NCBI RefSeq assembly: GCF_023156585.1
Contig: NZ_JALNMI010000003.1
Span: forward strand, 62,001-126,000
DNA from: Subsaxibacter sp. CAU 1640
GTDB taxonomy: Bacteria > Bacteroidota > Bacteroidia > Flavobacteriales > Flavobacteriaceae
Direction of reading: 5' to 3'
DNA: 64,000 bases
Every line of letters begins with the position of its first letter. The stretch's first letter is position 1. The translations under genes were made by a program, and so were the position numbers. The notes under the pieces are model-generated. The model was given only the letters and a program-made list of their open reading frames with translations, was not told where the DNA came from and ran no database searches. Shown here piece after piece: positions 51,667 to 60,649 of the stretch.

Positions 51667-51694
51667 AAAACCCGAAAGCAAAACTTTCGGGTCT
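51667..51694 (-). terminator. Intrinsic terminator
   Basis: ACCCGAAAG (51670-51678) pairs with CTTTCGGGT (51684-51692). On the minus strand it is followed by a run of seven T, so it mainly ends the coiled-coil gene at 51717; it also lies directly after hutI. Confidence 0.75.
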
Positions 51695-51716
51695 TCAATT
51701 TTATATATGACTCTGA

Positions 51717-52601
51717 TTATTTCAACGTGAATTCGGTTGTAGAAACCAATTCTTTAGAGTTATAAACATTTACAACATAACGTCCTTCAGCAAAATCGCC
51801 ACTAGGAGATACAAATTCACAAATATTCAAACTTCTGTTTTCGTAGTTAAATTTGCTTACCAAACTATAGTTCACAGATTCAGAACCAACAGTAATTTGC
51901 TCATTAGCACCTAAAATGTTTCCTTTAGAATCAGTAACCTGTACATATAATTCTTTATCACCAGCACCTACAAGTGAATTTTTAGCAACTGTATAGCATA
52001 CTCTAATTTTATCACTTCTACTAGCTCTTTCAGTAGGAATCAGTTTCCCTGAACTTCTCTCAATTACACCAAAAGCTTTCAATCCTACAGTTTGAAGAAC
52101 CGCAGCATTTTCAAGTACATTTGAAATCTCTGTATTTTGAATCAACAAAGAATCGGTAAACATTGTACGTTCGGCCAATTTGACGTTTGTACTATCCAAT
52201 GACGTTGCCAATAACGAATTTTCAATTTTCAGTTTGTCGTTTTCAGTCAACAACACATTCATTTCTTCTTGTAATGACAAATATTTCTTTTTATACTGCC
52301 ACAAGCTAGCCACACTATTTTGAGATACTTTCAATGAATCCATCAAGCCTTGGATACGTGCTCTTGCCTCCACCAAGTTTTGATTAGCAGTTTCATTTTC
52401 TCCAATAACAATATCGTATTGCTTTGCCATATTGTTCAAATCGGTCATCACTTGTTGTTTTTCTTTCACAAGTGTCGCTTCGGTTTCTTTTTTCTCGTTG
52501 TAAAGTTTAGAGGTATAGAACCCAGTACCTAAAAATAACACTAGTAATATACCCAATGCGACTTTTAAACCTGTACTTTTACTGTTTCCATTATTTTCCA
52601 T
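51717..52601 (-). CDS. Membrane-anchored coiled-coil protein
   Basis: A 294-residue protein: a short polar N-terminus, one membrane helix (TGLKVALGILLVLFLGTGFYTSKLY, about 10-34), a long coiled coil to about residue 175 (KKETEATLVKEKQQVMTDLNNMAKQYD and so on, with many Asn/Ser), and a C-terminal beta-rich domain of about 100 residues (KIRVCYTVAKNSLVGAGDKELYVQVTDSKGN, then SVNYSLVSKFNYENRSLNICEFV). The layout places the C-terminal domain in the periplasm. I know it from other flavobacteria as an unnamed conserved protein; the function is unknown. Confidence 0.7.
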   Translation of the reverse strand: MENNGNSKSTGLKVALGILLVLFLGTGFYTSKLYNEKKETEATLVKEKQQVMTDLNNMAKQYDIVIGENETANQNLVEARARIQGLMDSLKVSQNSVASLWQYKKKYLSLQEEMNVLLTENDKLKIENSLLATSLDSTNVKLAERTMFTDSLLIQNTEISNVLENAAVLQTVGLKAFGVIERSSGKLIPTERASRSDKIRVCYTVAKNSLVGAGDKELYVQVTDSKGNILGANEQITVGSESVNYSLVSKFNYENRSLNICEFVSPSGDFAEGRYVVNVYNSKELVSTTEFTLK

Positions 52602-52707
52602 AAGTTGTTTCTTTTTAGTTTTAAAATGGTTTTTTTTAATCTAATTTTTTTGAAGTTGGTTACAATTCACTGTATTTTTATGATCGCAAAGCTAATCAAA
52701 TTCCTCG

Positions 52708-53742
52708 ATGGATAAACTTACTCTTTTTACTGAAGATGATTTAAAATCACTTCTAAAAAACCGAATCAATGAATCCAAATTTGGAGAACACGTACAGTTA
52801 GTTACTGACTTCACCAATATATACGATTTGTTAACAAATTTGGACGTTGAGTATGTTATATTCGGAATAAAAGAAGATATTGGAGTCTTTGCAAACTACG
52901 GAAACGCAGGCACAGCAAGGGCTTGGGAGGCAACTCTAAAAGTTTTGTTAAATATTCAGAGTAACTCGTTTACCAACGCAAATAAAGTTCTGATTCTTGG
53001 TCATTTGGACTTTTCAAAAGAGATGGAAAAGGTAAAATCTTATGACCAAAGCAATAAAAAGGACATCAGTAAAGCCCGAAAAAAAGTTGCTAAAATTGAT
53101 ACTTATGTCACACATTTGGTACAACAAATTGTAAGTGCTGGCAAAATACCAATTGTTATAGGAGGTGGTCATAACAATTCTTACGGCAATATTAAAGGGA
53201 CTGCTTTGGCATTGAAAAAGCCTATTAATGTAGTTAATTTTGATGCCCATTCCGATTTTAGACGTGAAGAAGGCAGACACAGCGGCAACGGATTTAGTTA
53301 CGCTTACGCCGAAGGATTTTTGAAGAACTATTTCATTTTTGGTTTGCACGAGAACTATACACCGGACATTATTTTTAAAACGTTGAATAAGTTCAAAGCC
53401 ATAAAATACAATACATTTGAAGCTATTTCCATAAGAAATGAAAGCTCCTTCAAATCTGAATTGGACAGAGCATCAGAGTTTGTGTCCTCAAAACCTTTTG
53501 GCATTGAAATAGATTGTGATGCCATCAAGAATATTCCGAGCAGTGCGATGACGCCAAGTGGTTATAGTGTTAAGAAGGCTAGAAGTTTTGTGAATCATTT
53601 TTCAAGACTTGAAAAAGCGAAGTACATTCACATTTGCGAAGCGGCTCCTAATCCAGAATCTGAAACGCGTGTTGGTAAGCTTGTAACTTATTTGATTACT
53701 GACTTTATAAGAGCTAAACAATCAACAAATGGAACAAAATAA
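52708..53742 (+). CDS. hutG: Formimidoylglutamase
   Basis: A 344-residue arginase-family hydrolase. The dinuclear Mn site is in GGGHNNSYGN (about 152-161), NFDAHSDFR (about 175-183) and GIEIDCDAIKNIPSSAMTPSGYS (about 266-288). It cleaves formimino-glutamate to formamide and glutamate, the last step of the hut pathway, after imidazolonepropionase. The N-terminal 110 residues, before VLILGHLDFS, are longer than in arginases, as in other HutG of Bacteroidota. It overlaps the next gene by 14 bp. Confidence 0.88.
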   Translation: MDKLTLFTEDDLKSLLKNRINESKFGEHVQLVTDFTNIYDLLTNLDVEYVIFGIKEDIGVFANYGNAGTARAWEATLKVLLNIQSNSFTNANKVLILGHLDFSKEMEKVKSYDQSNKKDISKARKKVAKIDTYVTHLVQQIVSAGKIPIVIGGGHNNSYGNIKGTALALKKPINVVNFDAHSDFRREEGRHSGNGFSYAYAEGFLKNYFIFGLHENYTPDIIFKTLNKFKAIKYNTFEAISIRNESSFKSELDRASEFVSSKPFGIEIDCDAIKNIPSSAMTPSGYSVKKARSFVNHFSRLEKAKYIHICEAAPNPESETRVGKLVTYLITDFIRAKQSTNGTK

Positions 53743-54019
53743 AGAATACAGAAAAGATCTTTGGCTGTTTTTGGGCAGCGTAATCGTCTTGTTATTTATT
53801 TTATTTACAAACTATGTTCACGTCAACAATTGGGATAATGAGGTGTTATTGAAGATGATTGACATTTTGACTTTTCCAATGATTATTATTGGAAGCATAG
53901 TACCGTTGATAGTAGTTTACCGCTTTATGATTAAGAAAACCCAAAGCAGAACACTTTCAATGCTAACATTGTTTTTTTCATTGTTCACAGCTGTGATAAT
54001 GGGCTATACTTCGTTTTGA
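53729..54019 (+). CDS. Small membrane protein, 3 TM
   Basis: A 96-residue product with three hydrophobic helices (DLWLFLGSVIVLLFILFTNYVHV, TFPMIIIGSIVPLIVVYRFMI, TLSMLTLFFSLFTAVIMGYTSF) and little else. I know no family. Its start overlaps the end of hutG by 14 bp and the next gene begins 4 bp after it, so it lies in a three-gene transcript. A role in histidine catabolism is not suggested by the sequence. Confidence 0.65.
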   Translation: MEQNKEYRKDLWLFLGSVIVLLFILFTNYVHVNNWDNEVLLKMIDILTFPMIIIGSIVPLIVVYRFMIKKTQSRTLSMLTLFFSLFTAVIMGYTSF

Positions 54020-54023
54020 GACT

Positions 54024-54485
54024 ATGGAAATTGTTTCATTCAATAGCTTATACTCCAAAGATTTCTATGATTTAAATATCGAATGGTTGCAGACCTATTT
54101 TTATGTTGAGCCGTTTGATGAAGAAGTATTGAGCAAGCCTGAAATCTATATTGTTGATAAAGGTGGAAGTATATTCTTTGCAAAACTCGAGAATGAGATT
54201 GTCGGAACGGTTGCATTGATGCCAACAAAAGATCCCAAGATATTTGAATTGACCAAAATGGCTGTGTCTCCAGAAAAACGTGGGCATCAAATAGGTCAAA
54301 AATTGATGCAACATTGTATTGATTTTGCCAAGCAAAAGAATTGGAATGGATTGATGCTCTACTCAAATACGAAACTCGAGAACGCCATCTATATTTATCG
54401 AAAGTTTGGTTTCAAGGAAATTCCAGTCGAAGAAAACTCACCTTATAAACGAAGTAATATCAAGATGGTTTTGGATTTGTCTTAA
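54024..54485 (+). CDS. GNAT family N-acetyltransferase
   Basis: A 153-residue single-domain GNAT: FAKLENEIVGTVALMPT, then the acetyl-CoA loop KMAVSPEKRGHQIGQKLMQHCIDFAKQ (R/Q-x-x-G-x-G/I form), and NAIYIYRKFGFKEIP. The acceptor is unknown. Its last base lies two bases from the convergent membrane-protein gene at 54487. Confidence 0.85.
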   Translation: MEIVSFNSLYSKDFYDLNIEWLQTYFYVEPFDEEVLSKPEIYIVDKGGSIFFAKLENEIVGTVALMPTKDPKIFELTKMAVSPEKRGHQIGQKLMQHCIDFAKQKNWNGLMLYSNTKLENAIYIYRKFGFKEIPVEENSPYKRSNIKMVLDLS

Positions 54486-54486
54486 C

Positions 54487-56181
54487 TTAATTATTTCCAT
54501 TCGATTTCAATGAATCTATTTGACGCTGCAATTTCTCAATTTCATCAGCATTTTTATTGACTTTTGGTATGCTGTTGATGGAATCCATAGATTGCTGCAT
54601 TACATCAATATCCTTTGTTTCCTCAACATAATAATAACCGATGCCTTCACTGGCACGCCACGCTTCATTGAGTTGGTCATAAACAGATTTATCCCACTGA
54701 CTTGGATGTTTGACGTCAATCCAAACCACATCTCGATATTCGCTATCCACCAAAGCCAGATCTGGAGTTGCAGAGCCATCGAACTTTGACGAATCATCCC
54801 TTACCGCTGAAACAGTTCCCAAAAAGAACATACGCTTACGACCTGCAATGTCCTTGATATATGGCCTAAACTCCACAGGTTTGTTTACTGACCAATCAAA
54901 CTCCTTACGAGATTCTATAATCTTTAAAGGCATTGCCGAAACGCCAGCGTAGCCCTGTTTTTTTGCCGCGTGGTCGTAATAAAACAATTGGTCTGTACCA
55001 TCTGCCGGTATAAAAACACTGTAGGTCAAACTAGTGCGCTCATCTCCTATAGGCTCCAAACCAAACCAATGGTATAAACCGTTATAAGCACCAACGTTGG
55101 TTCCGTTAAAGTCAAAATCAGTCACAAATGGTTGCTGGTTTTGATCGTCTGGCAAATCTGGAATTTTTACAGCAGTTTCCATTTTCCAAGGCAACGGATC
55201 TGTGAAACCTCCCAAAAACTTCAGTGATTCTGCTTGTAGCCTAGAAACTTTTTCAGATAAGGTATTTTGCTTTGTCAAAAACGGATGATTTTTCATCTCT
55301 TCTGGGCTGATGTAAGTTCCTTTTCCTATCAAAACTCGCTCTACATAATCATTAAAATCGTGTGCGCCACTATCAATAACCATCACACCGCCGAAAGTGG
55401 GATATGGAAAAAAGAAGCCTTTCCACTTGATCAAACTGACCACTTCAACCCATTGACCTGAATCGTTTTTCATATAGAACGTATCACTAGGTTCCATAGT
55501 AAACAATTGAAAGATATTGAATCGTTGAACGACAGCATTGTAAGTATTTCTACTGAATTTCAATGATTCTCCAATTGAAAAAACAACCGGAATTCGGTTT
55601 TCGCTCGAAAAGCGCGGAAAAGGAGATGTACTCGATACGGCAAACACCTCTTCTGTATTATCACTTATTTGCTGCAAAGTATATTTTTCTGATGGTTGTA
55701 TGGCCATCGTCCACTTATTCTCGCCATCTACTCTTACCAAATGTGGCAAAGACACATCTTTTGTCTCACCTACAGATTCATTCGCCATTGAGAAAATGTT
55801 TTGCAACGGCTGTATTCGTTCATTTTGGGTTAACGGCAATTCATTGATTTCAACTCTATTCAAATGATTGAAGACGTTGTAGGTCTTCATATAATCGTAC
55901 ATTTTAAAATGCCAACCCACTACATAAAGCAATCCAAAAAAAGCAATCAACAAACCTAAAATTCCTAATCGTCGCCCTGTGCTGGCGGAATTTCTAAACA
56001 CCTTCAATCCAAAAAACAATACTATTCCGCCCAACAAAATGACGAAGATGTATTTTCTAACGAATAATAAAAACGGCTGATAATCATCTCGAAGAAAAAA
56101 CAACAATAACAATAAGATGAAACCAACAATGATGGAGATTGTCTTTTGTTTCCGTCCTCTATTCCAATATTTTTTTATCAT
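54487..56181 (-). CDS. Membrane protein of the AAA+ gene cluster
   Basis: A 564-residue protein: three membrane helices near the N-terminus (TISIIVGFILLLLLFFL, YIFVILLGGIVLFFGLKVF, LGILGLLIAFFGLLYVVGW, about 15-95). A soluble region of about 450 residues follows, with patterns such as DTFYMKNDSGQWVEVVSLIKWKGFFFPYPTFGGVMVI, and a C-terminal coiled coil (ADEIEKLQRQIDSLKSNGNN). I recognise no named family. It is the last gene of the minus-strand cluster that contains the AAA+ ATPase, separated from the next gene by 48 bp. A membrane platform for the ATPase is a guess. Confidence 0.65.
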   Translation of the reverse strand: MIKKYWNRGRKQKTISIIVGFILLLLLFFLRDDYQPFLLFVRKYIFVILLGGIVLFFGLKVFRNSASTGRRLGILGLLIAFFGLLYVVGWHFKMYDYMKTYNVFNHLNRVEINELPLTQNERIQPLQNIFSMANESVGETKDVSLPHLVRVDGENKWTMAIQPSEKYTLQQISDNTEEVFAVSSTSPFPRFSSENRIPVVFSIGESLKFSRNTYNAVVQRFNIFQLFTMEPSDTFYMKNDSGQWVEVVSLIKWKGFFFPYPTFGGVMVIDSGAHDFNDYVERVLIGKGTYISPEEMKNHPFLTKQNTLSEKVSRLQAESLKFLGGFTDPLPWKMETAVKIPDLPDDQNQQPFVTDFDFNGTNVGAYNGLYHWFGLEPIGDERTSLTYSVFIPADGTDQLFYYDHAAKKQGYAGVSAMPLKIIESRKEFDWSVNKPVEFRPYIKDIAGRKRMFFLGTVSAVRDDSSKFDGSATPDLALVDSEYRDVVWIDVKHPSQWDKSVYDQLNEAWRASEGIGYYYVEETKDIDVMQQSMDSINSIPKVNKNADEIEKLQRQIDSLKSNGNN

Positions 56182-56229
56182 AACATTTCAGTTGGTTGAT
56201 AGTTAACAGTTGATTGGTTATTTCATTAA

Positions 56230-56748
56230 CTACATCAACCCTTTGTCTTTCAAACGTTCGCGAGCACTTTTTTGATTTGGATCTTTCTCAATTTCCTTTT
56301 CGGCTTCTTCTATAACTTTGGGCTGACGCGTTGTAATATCTTGAATAAAATCCTTTCCTTGTTCGATAGCGTGATCAAATTTTTCCTCCAATGATTCACT
56401 TTGGGCATCTATGACTTTTTCAGATTTCAATACAAATCCACCAATGTAAGTTCCTACCAACGTACCAACAATCACAGAAGCGAACACCGAAATCGTAGCA
56501 ATGTCAATAGGAATCAAAAATCTGGCAATGACAATTCCGACCAATACAATCGCAGTGATGAACACCAATCTCAAAATAAATTTTTGTTGGTACAGAAAGC
56601 CTGTTGGGTCATTTGGCGACATCTGCAATTTTTTGGAATACATCAATTTATTAAAAAAGCGATACAAACCATTACCAGTTGATTCTCTCCAATAAAGTAA
56701 CACACCAAATAAAATAGAGCTGATAAATACTATGAGTTCTAAAGTCAT
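56230..56748 (-). CDS. Membrane protein of the AAA+ gene cluster
   Basis: A 172-residue protein with three hydrophobic helices (TLELIVFISSILFGVLLYW, LRLVFITAIVLVGIVIARFL, IATISVFASVIVGTLVGTYIGGFVL). A charged cytoplasmic-type tail follows (ESLEEKFDHAIEQGKDFIQDITTRQPKVIEEAEKEIEKDPNQKSARERL). I recognise no family. It starts 49 bp after the gene upstream on its strand and ends 48 bp before the other membrane protein of the cluster, so the two may form a pair. Confidence 0.65.
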   Translation of the reverse strand: MTLELIVFISSILFGVLLYWRESTGNGLYRFFNKLMYSKKLQMSPNDPTGFLYQQKFILRLVFITAIVLVGIVIARFLIPIDIATISVFASVIVGTLVGTYIGGFVLKSEKVIDAQSESLEEKFDHAIEQGKDFIQDITTRQPKVIEEAEKEIEKDPNQKSARERLKDKGLM

Positions 56749-56797
56749 CTTGTTTGAGTTTTCAGATTAGAATACCTATAAAATTAGTCTAAAATTA

Positions 56798-58033
56798 TCA
56801 TATATTGTTACTTATTACCTCAATCACCCATTCTTTAAGTGATTCCTCCCAAGATTCGTAATTGATGTAAAACTGCTCTTTGTCAAACCAATACAAATGC
56901 AGAACATCCAACATAGACACATTTACCAACAACATCCAAATCAAATCTTGGTGCTTTGCTTGCAATGATGAATGCGGTTCTTGAAGCGAATTGAACAATT
57001 CGGCATCAACAATATCTCCGATCTTATATTGATTGCTAACTTCCAATTTTTCAAGATACAACTCCACTCCCATCAGTTTTTTGCGAGATTCGATGTCGAG
57101 TTTATTCAAATAACTTTTGAATAGCACGGAATCGTTCAAAATATCTATTATGGGATGCTGCGTATCCTTCAGCAATTTGGCAAACATAAATTTTTTGATG
57201 CGCTCGTAGCGTTTACTCTTCACAACATCTTCCAAATCATATTCTATAATGACGTGATCGCGGAGTTTTTCCATCAATTCTGGTTGCGAAATGTGAAAGA
57301 TAATGACCTCGTGAACAGTATCTTTTATAGCCTCTTTATACCATTTTTCATCTTCAAAAACCACGATGGGCGAAATAAAATCTCTCAACAAATACACGCC
57401 ATTGAAAGCCTTGGTATAAAAAGAATCCGTTTGAAATTTCAGATTGTTCAATATCAAATCACGATTGCGCAAATCACCATATTTTTTTGCTGATGACAGT
57501 AATTGTTGATGTAGTTTTTCATCAATGAAATTATTTCCTTGCTTGAATTTATCAACCAATGCCATTTGTTCCTTTTGGACTTTGTCCAAATCATTGATTA
57601 AATGAAACTTAATGGTAATGCTTTTATATTTCAAAACATCCAAAGGCTCATAAAACGCGTCAATCTGTTGGTCAAAATCCAAACAGATGGCACAATCGCG
57701 AGTGATGTCGTTGATTTTCTGACCATATTCAGCAAAAACCAATTTCATCATATCTCTATCGAACGTATGAAATGGATTGTACACAGGTTTGCCTTTTTGT
57801 AAGGGAGAAATAATGATGCCGTGAGGATTGGCTTCACCATTGTTCAAATAATGGACGACCTTCTTTTCTTCAGCAATTTCTGGGCTCCAACCAATGCCAT
57901 CGATAGAAAAAGACGTCAATTCAGTTGGTGCAAAACCAAGTTTCGACAAACATTGATTATAACGCTCCACCAACTTTCCACTGATTGGAATGAGTTCACT
58001 TCTATATAAATTGGCTGCCTTTAGTTTATCCAT
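56798..58033 (-). CDS. DUF6638-like protein
   Basis: A 411-residue cytoplasmic protein starting MDKLKAANLYRSELIPISGKLVERYNQCLSKLGF, which matches what I know of the DUF6638 family of Bacteroidota, of unknown function. The body is mixed alpha/beta; CAICLDFDQQIDAFYEPL in the middle and a long C-terminal helical part are visible, but I see no catalytic signature. Its ATG overlaps the Nudix stop by 8 bp, which suggests coupled translation within the AAA+ cluster. Confidence 0.65.
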   Translation of the reverse strand: MDKLKAANLYRSELIPISGKLVERYNQCLSKLGFAPTELTSFSIDGIGWSPEIAEEKKVVHYLNNGEANPHGIIISPLQKGKPVYNPFHTFDRDMMKLVFAEYGQKINDITRDCAICLDFDQQIDAFYEPLDVLKYKSITIKFHLINDLDKVQKEQMALVDKFKQGNNFIDEKLHQQLLSSAKKYGDLRNRDLILNNLKFQTDSFYTKAFNGVYLLRDFISPIVVFEDEKWYKEAIKDTVHEVIIFHISQPELMEKLRDHVIIEYDLEDVVKSKRYERIKKFMFAKLLKDTQHPIIDILNDSVLFKSYLNKLDIESRKKLMGVELYLEKLEVSNQYKIGDIVDAELFNSLQEPHSSLQAKHQDLIWMLLVNVSMLDVLHLYWFDKEQFYINYESWEESLKEWVIEVISNNI

Positions 58034-58622
58034 TTGATTTCATTAAACTATGAATTTGAGCATATTGAAGCAAAATGATGGTCTTGGTATCTTTTATTTC
58101 TCCAGTTTCTATCATTTTGAGCGCCATTGAAAATGGCAATTCGAGAACCTCAATTTCTTCATTTTCAGAAGCAACGCCTCCTCCACTATTCACCTTCATA
58201 TCTTGAGAATATTCACCAACAAAAAAATACATTTTTTCCGTCAAGGCTCCTGGCGAACTGTAGGCTTCCATAATGTGCTTGACGTTTTGAATGCGATAGC
58301 CAACTTCCTCTTCTGCTTCTCTGATGACAGTAGCTTCGGCAGATTCATTTTTGTCAATGGCACCAGCACAAACCTCAATGGACATTCCATCTTTTTCGTC
58401 ATTATGATAGGCTGGCATTCGAAATTGTTTGGTCAAAATCACGGTTGATTTTTGTGTGTTGTAAAGCAAAATGCACGTACCATTGCCTCTGTCATAACTT
58501 TCTCTTGACAACCTTTTCCAACTACCATCTTTAAATTGAAAGTCATAATCAATCTCATACAAGGTTGCCCAAGCTTTTGAAAGGACTTTTTTAGTGATGT
58601 TTTTTACTGAATTACTGTTCAT
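58026..58622 (-). CDS. Nudix hydrolase (NudK-like)
   Basis: I chose the ATG at 58622 (MNSNSVKNITKKVLSKAW), overlapping the AAA+ stop by 11 bp; a longer frame upstream is less likely. The 198-residue product has the Nudix box G87-x5-E93-x7-REAEEEVG (101-108), the metal-binding core. The N-terminal RGNGTCILLYNTQKSTVILTKQFRMP and PGALTEKMYFFVGEY are typical of the ADP-ribose/GDP-mannose pyrophosphatase branch (NudK-like). The substrate is uncertain. Its fixed place between the ATPase and the DUF6638-like gene suggests a link to the system. Confidence 0.85.
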   Translation of the reverse strand: MNSNSVKNITKKVLSKAWATLYEIDYDFQFKDGSWKRLSRESYDRGNGTCILLYNTQKSTVILTKQFRMPAYHNDEKDGMSIEVCAGAIDKNESAEATVIREAEEEVGYRIQNVKHIMEAYSSPGALTEKMYFFVGEYSQDMKVNSGGGVASENEEIEVLELPFSMALKMIETGEIKDTKTIILLQYAQIHSLMKSNG

Positions 58623-60576
58623 TTTCAAATATCTTTCTCGCTTCCAGTTCCACATTCAGTTGGTCTACTCTTGCTTCCACTTTTCGTTTGAAATCGGTAT
58701 CGGCAATGGTTGCCACATTATCAATATATCTCACCACTTCTTGTCGTCTGATTTCAGAAAAATCCAACCCTTTCATGTTGGCACGCATCAACTCCTGAAG
58801 CATATTGAATTTGGTTTCATAATTCTGTTTGAAATAAATTTCGGGTTTGCTGAACCAATCTTCTTCCAAATCAAAATCAGTAAGTCGCAATGAAATTGCC
58901 GATTGAATATTTCTCACATCACGAGATGAAAAGAATGGAAACACCTTTTGCATATACTTATAAAGATTGGCATAAAACAGATGTTCATTGGTACTGAACT
59001 GTTTCTCAACTCTATCATAAATATCGTGGACACGCTCTTCGGAAGGCTTATCAACCTTATTCAAAATTTCACCCATATTCTTCGCCAAACCTTGATTTTG
59101 CAAGTAGCTGTAATTTTCTGGGTTTTTCATATTGACGAAATTTGGCACTGTATCATCCAGTTTTCGCCACCAAAGATGATCTTGATCTAAAAAGTCGTGT
59201 TCTGTACGTGCACCATCAATTTTAAAGCGGCCTTGTACACGTGAAATTACCGCCTTATCTAACATTTCCGGCAAATTTGTAAACAACCCGATGGAACTAT
59301 TACCATAATTGACAGCGTAAGCACCTTCGGTATATCTCAAAAAGACACCTATCACTTCCTTTACACCAGCTGATACACCTTGAGCCGTTCGTTCCTGAAG
59401 ATTATTTTCGGCATCATCAATAGGTGCAAAAATCAATTTTGTGGGATCTTGCAACGGCTTCATCCATTCCACCATTTTTTCTGCAGAACCACCTTGAAAC
59501 GTCGAAATCAAGGTGTCTGGCATTGGGTGAAACAAAAACGGAATTTCCAACGTATCGCAATGTTCCTTCAGCTTGGTGGCTATTGCTGCAATGAGCATAC
59601 TTTTACCAGTTCCTGGAATTCCGTAGCCCATAAACACAGGCATAAATCCGCCCAGTTCCTGAAACGGATTCTTCTTTGCGGCGAAATCATAACTCAACAA
59701 ACGTTCGGTCAATCGACGTGCAAAGTGTTTTGCATCTCGGTTACCAACGATTTGTTCAAACCTAATTTTATTGAATTCGACACTTTTTGCAGCACCTGAA
59801 AATACGTTGTTCCAACCTGAAACTGCAAAATCAGTTTTTTCAAGCTTGTAGGTTCTATCCAAAATGGATTCCTGATATTCCAATGTGCTTTTGCGCATTT
59901 GGATTTCGTCAATCAAAGCTTCAAAATAAACCACTGTAAAATCAACAACATCCTTATCACTTTTGATGATGTCTGGATGACTCAAATACTTATCGTAATA
60001 AAACAATGTACAGGCAATGCCCTTAAGTGGAGACAGTAAGGAAACCTCTGGAATTCCAGCAAACTTTTGCTTCATAACGCTTAAATCATCCGAAGCAATT
60101 ACTTTTAAATTATGAAGAATATTATAAGCGGTTGAAAAAAGCATAAACGCGGTAGCTGTGTGCATTTTGCTTTCATATTCACGTTTTCCGTTTGAATCGA
60201 GTGTCGATTTTCGTTCATTCAAACTGGATAAACCCGAAGCATCATAATAACTATCCTTTATCCAAATACCAAGCGTGATGCCTTCTTGAACTACATAAAG
60301 CGTTTGATTTAATAGGACTGGAATCGCAATGGATTCTGGCAACAATCGTTTTTTCAGTTCCAAAATGGTCTTGGAAACCGACGTAATATCAGCCGAATTT
60401 GAACCATTATTGGCGCGAGACAAATACAATAAAATTGATTCGTCCTTGGCGTCTTTATCTCTGTTTTTGGCACGTTGGCCTTGTTCCCATTGAACACTTT
60501 TTAAGTAAGATGTTGCCTCTTCACGAAGCATATCTAGTTCTGATTGTTTTATTGGGAATGTTGAATTGTGTTCCAT
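58612..60576 (-). CDS. AAA+ ATPase of a conserved cluster
   Basis: A 654-residue protein. Residues 1-290 are a helical N-terminal domain of unknown role. The ATPase core has Walker A GYGIPGTGKS (317-326), pore-loop-like STFQGGS (358-364), Walker B LIFAPIDDAE (381-390, with DDAE in place of the usual DE pair), a sensor region SIGLFTNLPEMLD and possible arginine fingers in ISRVQGRF (R446, R450). A long helical C-terminus follows. It has no signal peptide. It resembles stand-alone remodelling ATPases; the client is probably coded in the same cluster, as the two flanking genes have no known function. Confidence 0.75.
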   Translation of the reverse strand: MEHNSTFPIKQSELDMLREEATSYLKSVQWEQGQRAKNRDKDAKDESILLYLSRANNGSNSADITSVSKTILELKKRLLPESIAIPVLLNQTLYVVQEGITLGIWIKDSYYDASGLSSLNERKSTLDSNGKREYESKMHTATAFMLFSTAYNILHNLKVIASDDLSVMKQKFAGIPEVSLLSPLKGIACTLFYYDKYLSHPDIIKSDKDVVDFTVVYFEALIDEIQMRKSTLEYQESILDRTYKLEKTDFAVSGWNNVFSGAAKSVEFNKIRFEQIVGNRDAKHFARRLTERLLSYDFAAKKNPFQELGGFMPVFMGYGIPGTGKSMLIAAIATKLKEHCDTLEIPFLFHPMPDTLISTFQGGSAEKMVEWMKPLQDPTKLIFAPIDDAENNLQERTAQGVSAGVKEVIGVFLRYTEGAYAVNYGNSSIGLFTNLPEMLDKAVISRVQGRFKIDGARTEHDFLDQDHLWWRKLDDTVPNFVNMKNPENYSYLQNQGLAKNMGEILNKVDKPSEERVHDIYDRVEKQFSTNEHLFYANLYKYMQKVFPFFSSRDVRNIQSAISLRLTDFDLEEDWFSKPEIYFKQNYETKFNMLQELMRANMKGLDFSEIRRQEVVRYIDNVATIADTDFKRKVEARVDQLNVELEARKIFENEQ

Positions 60577-60593
60577 ATTTTTTTAGTGTTCAG

Positions 60594-60646
60594 TTGGCAG
60601 TTTGTAGTCGACAGTACTGAAAACTGTGACTGCGACTGCATACTGT
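60594..60646. repeat. Low-complexity tract built on CAGT-type words
   Basis: Between the AAA+ gene and the upstream gene lies a tract in which CAGT/ACTG and GACTGC words recur (AGTTGGCAGTTTGTAGTCG, CAGTACTGAAAACTGTGAC). Degenerate simple-sequence spacers of this kind are frequent in flavobacteria. It does not encode a product here. Confidence 0.5.
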
Positions 60647-60649
60647 ATT

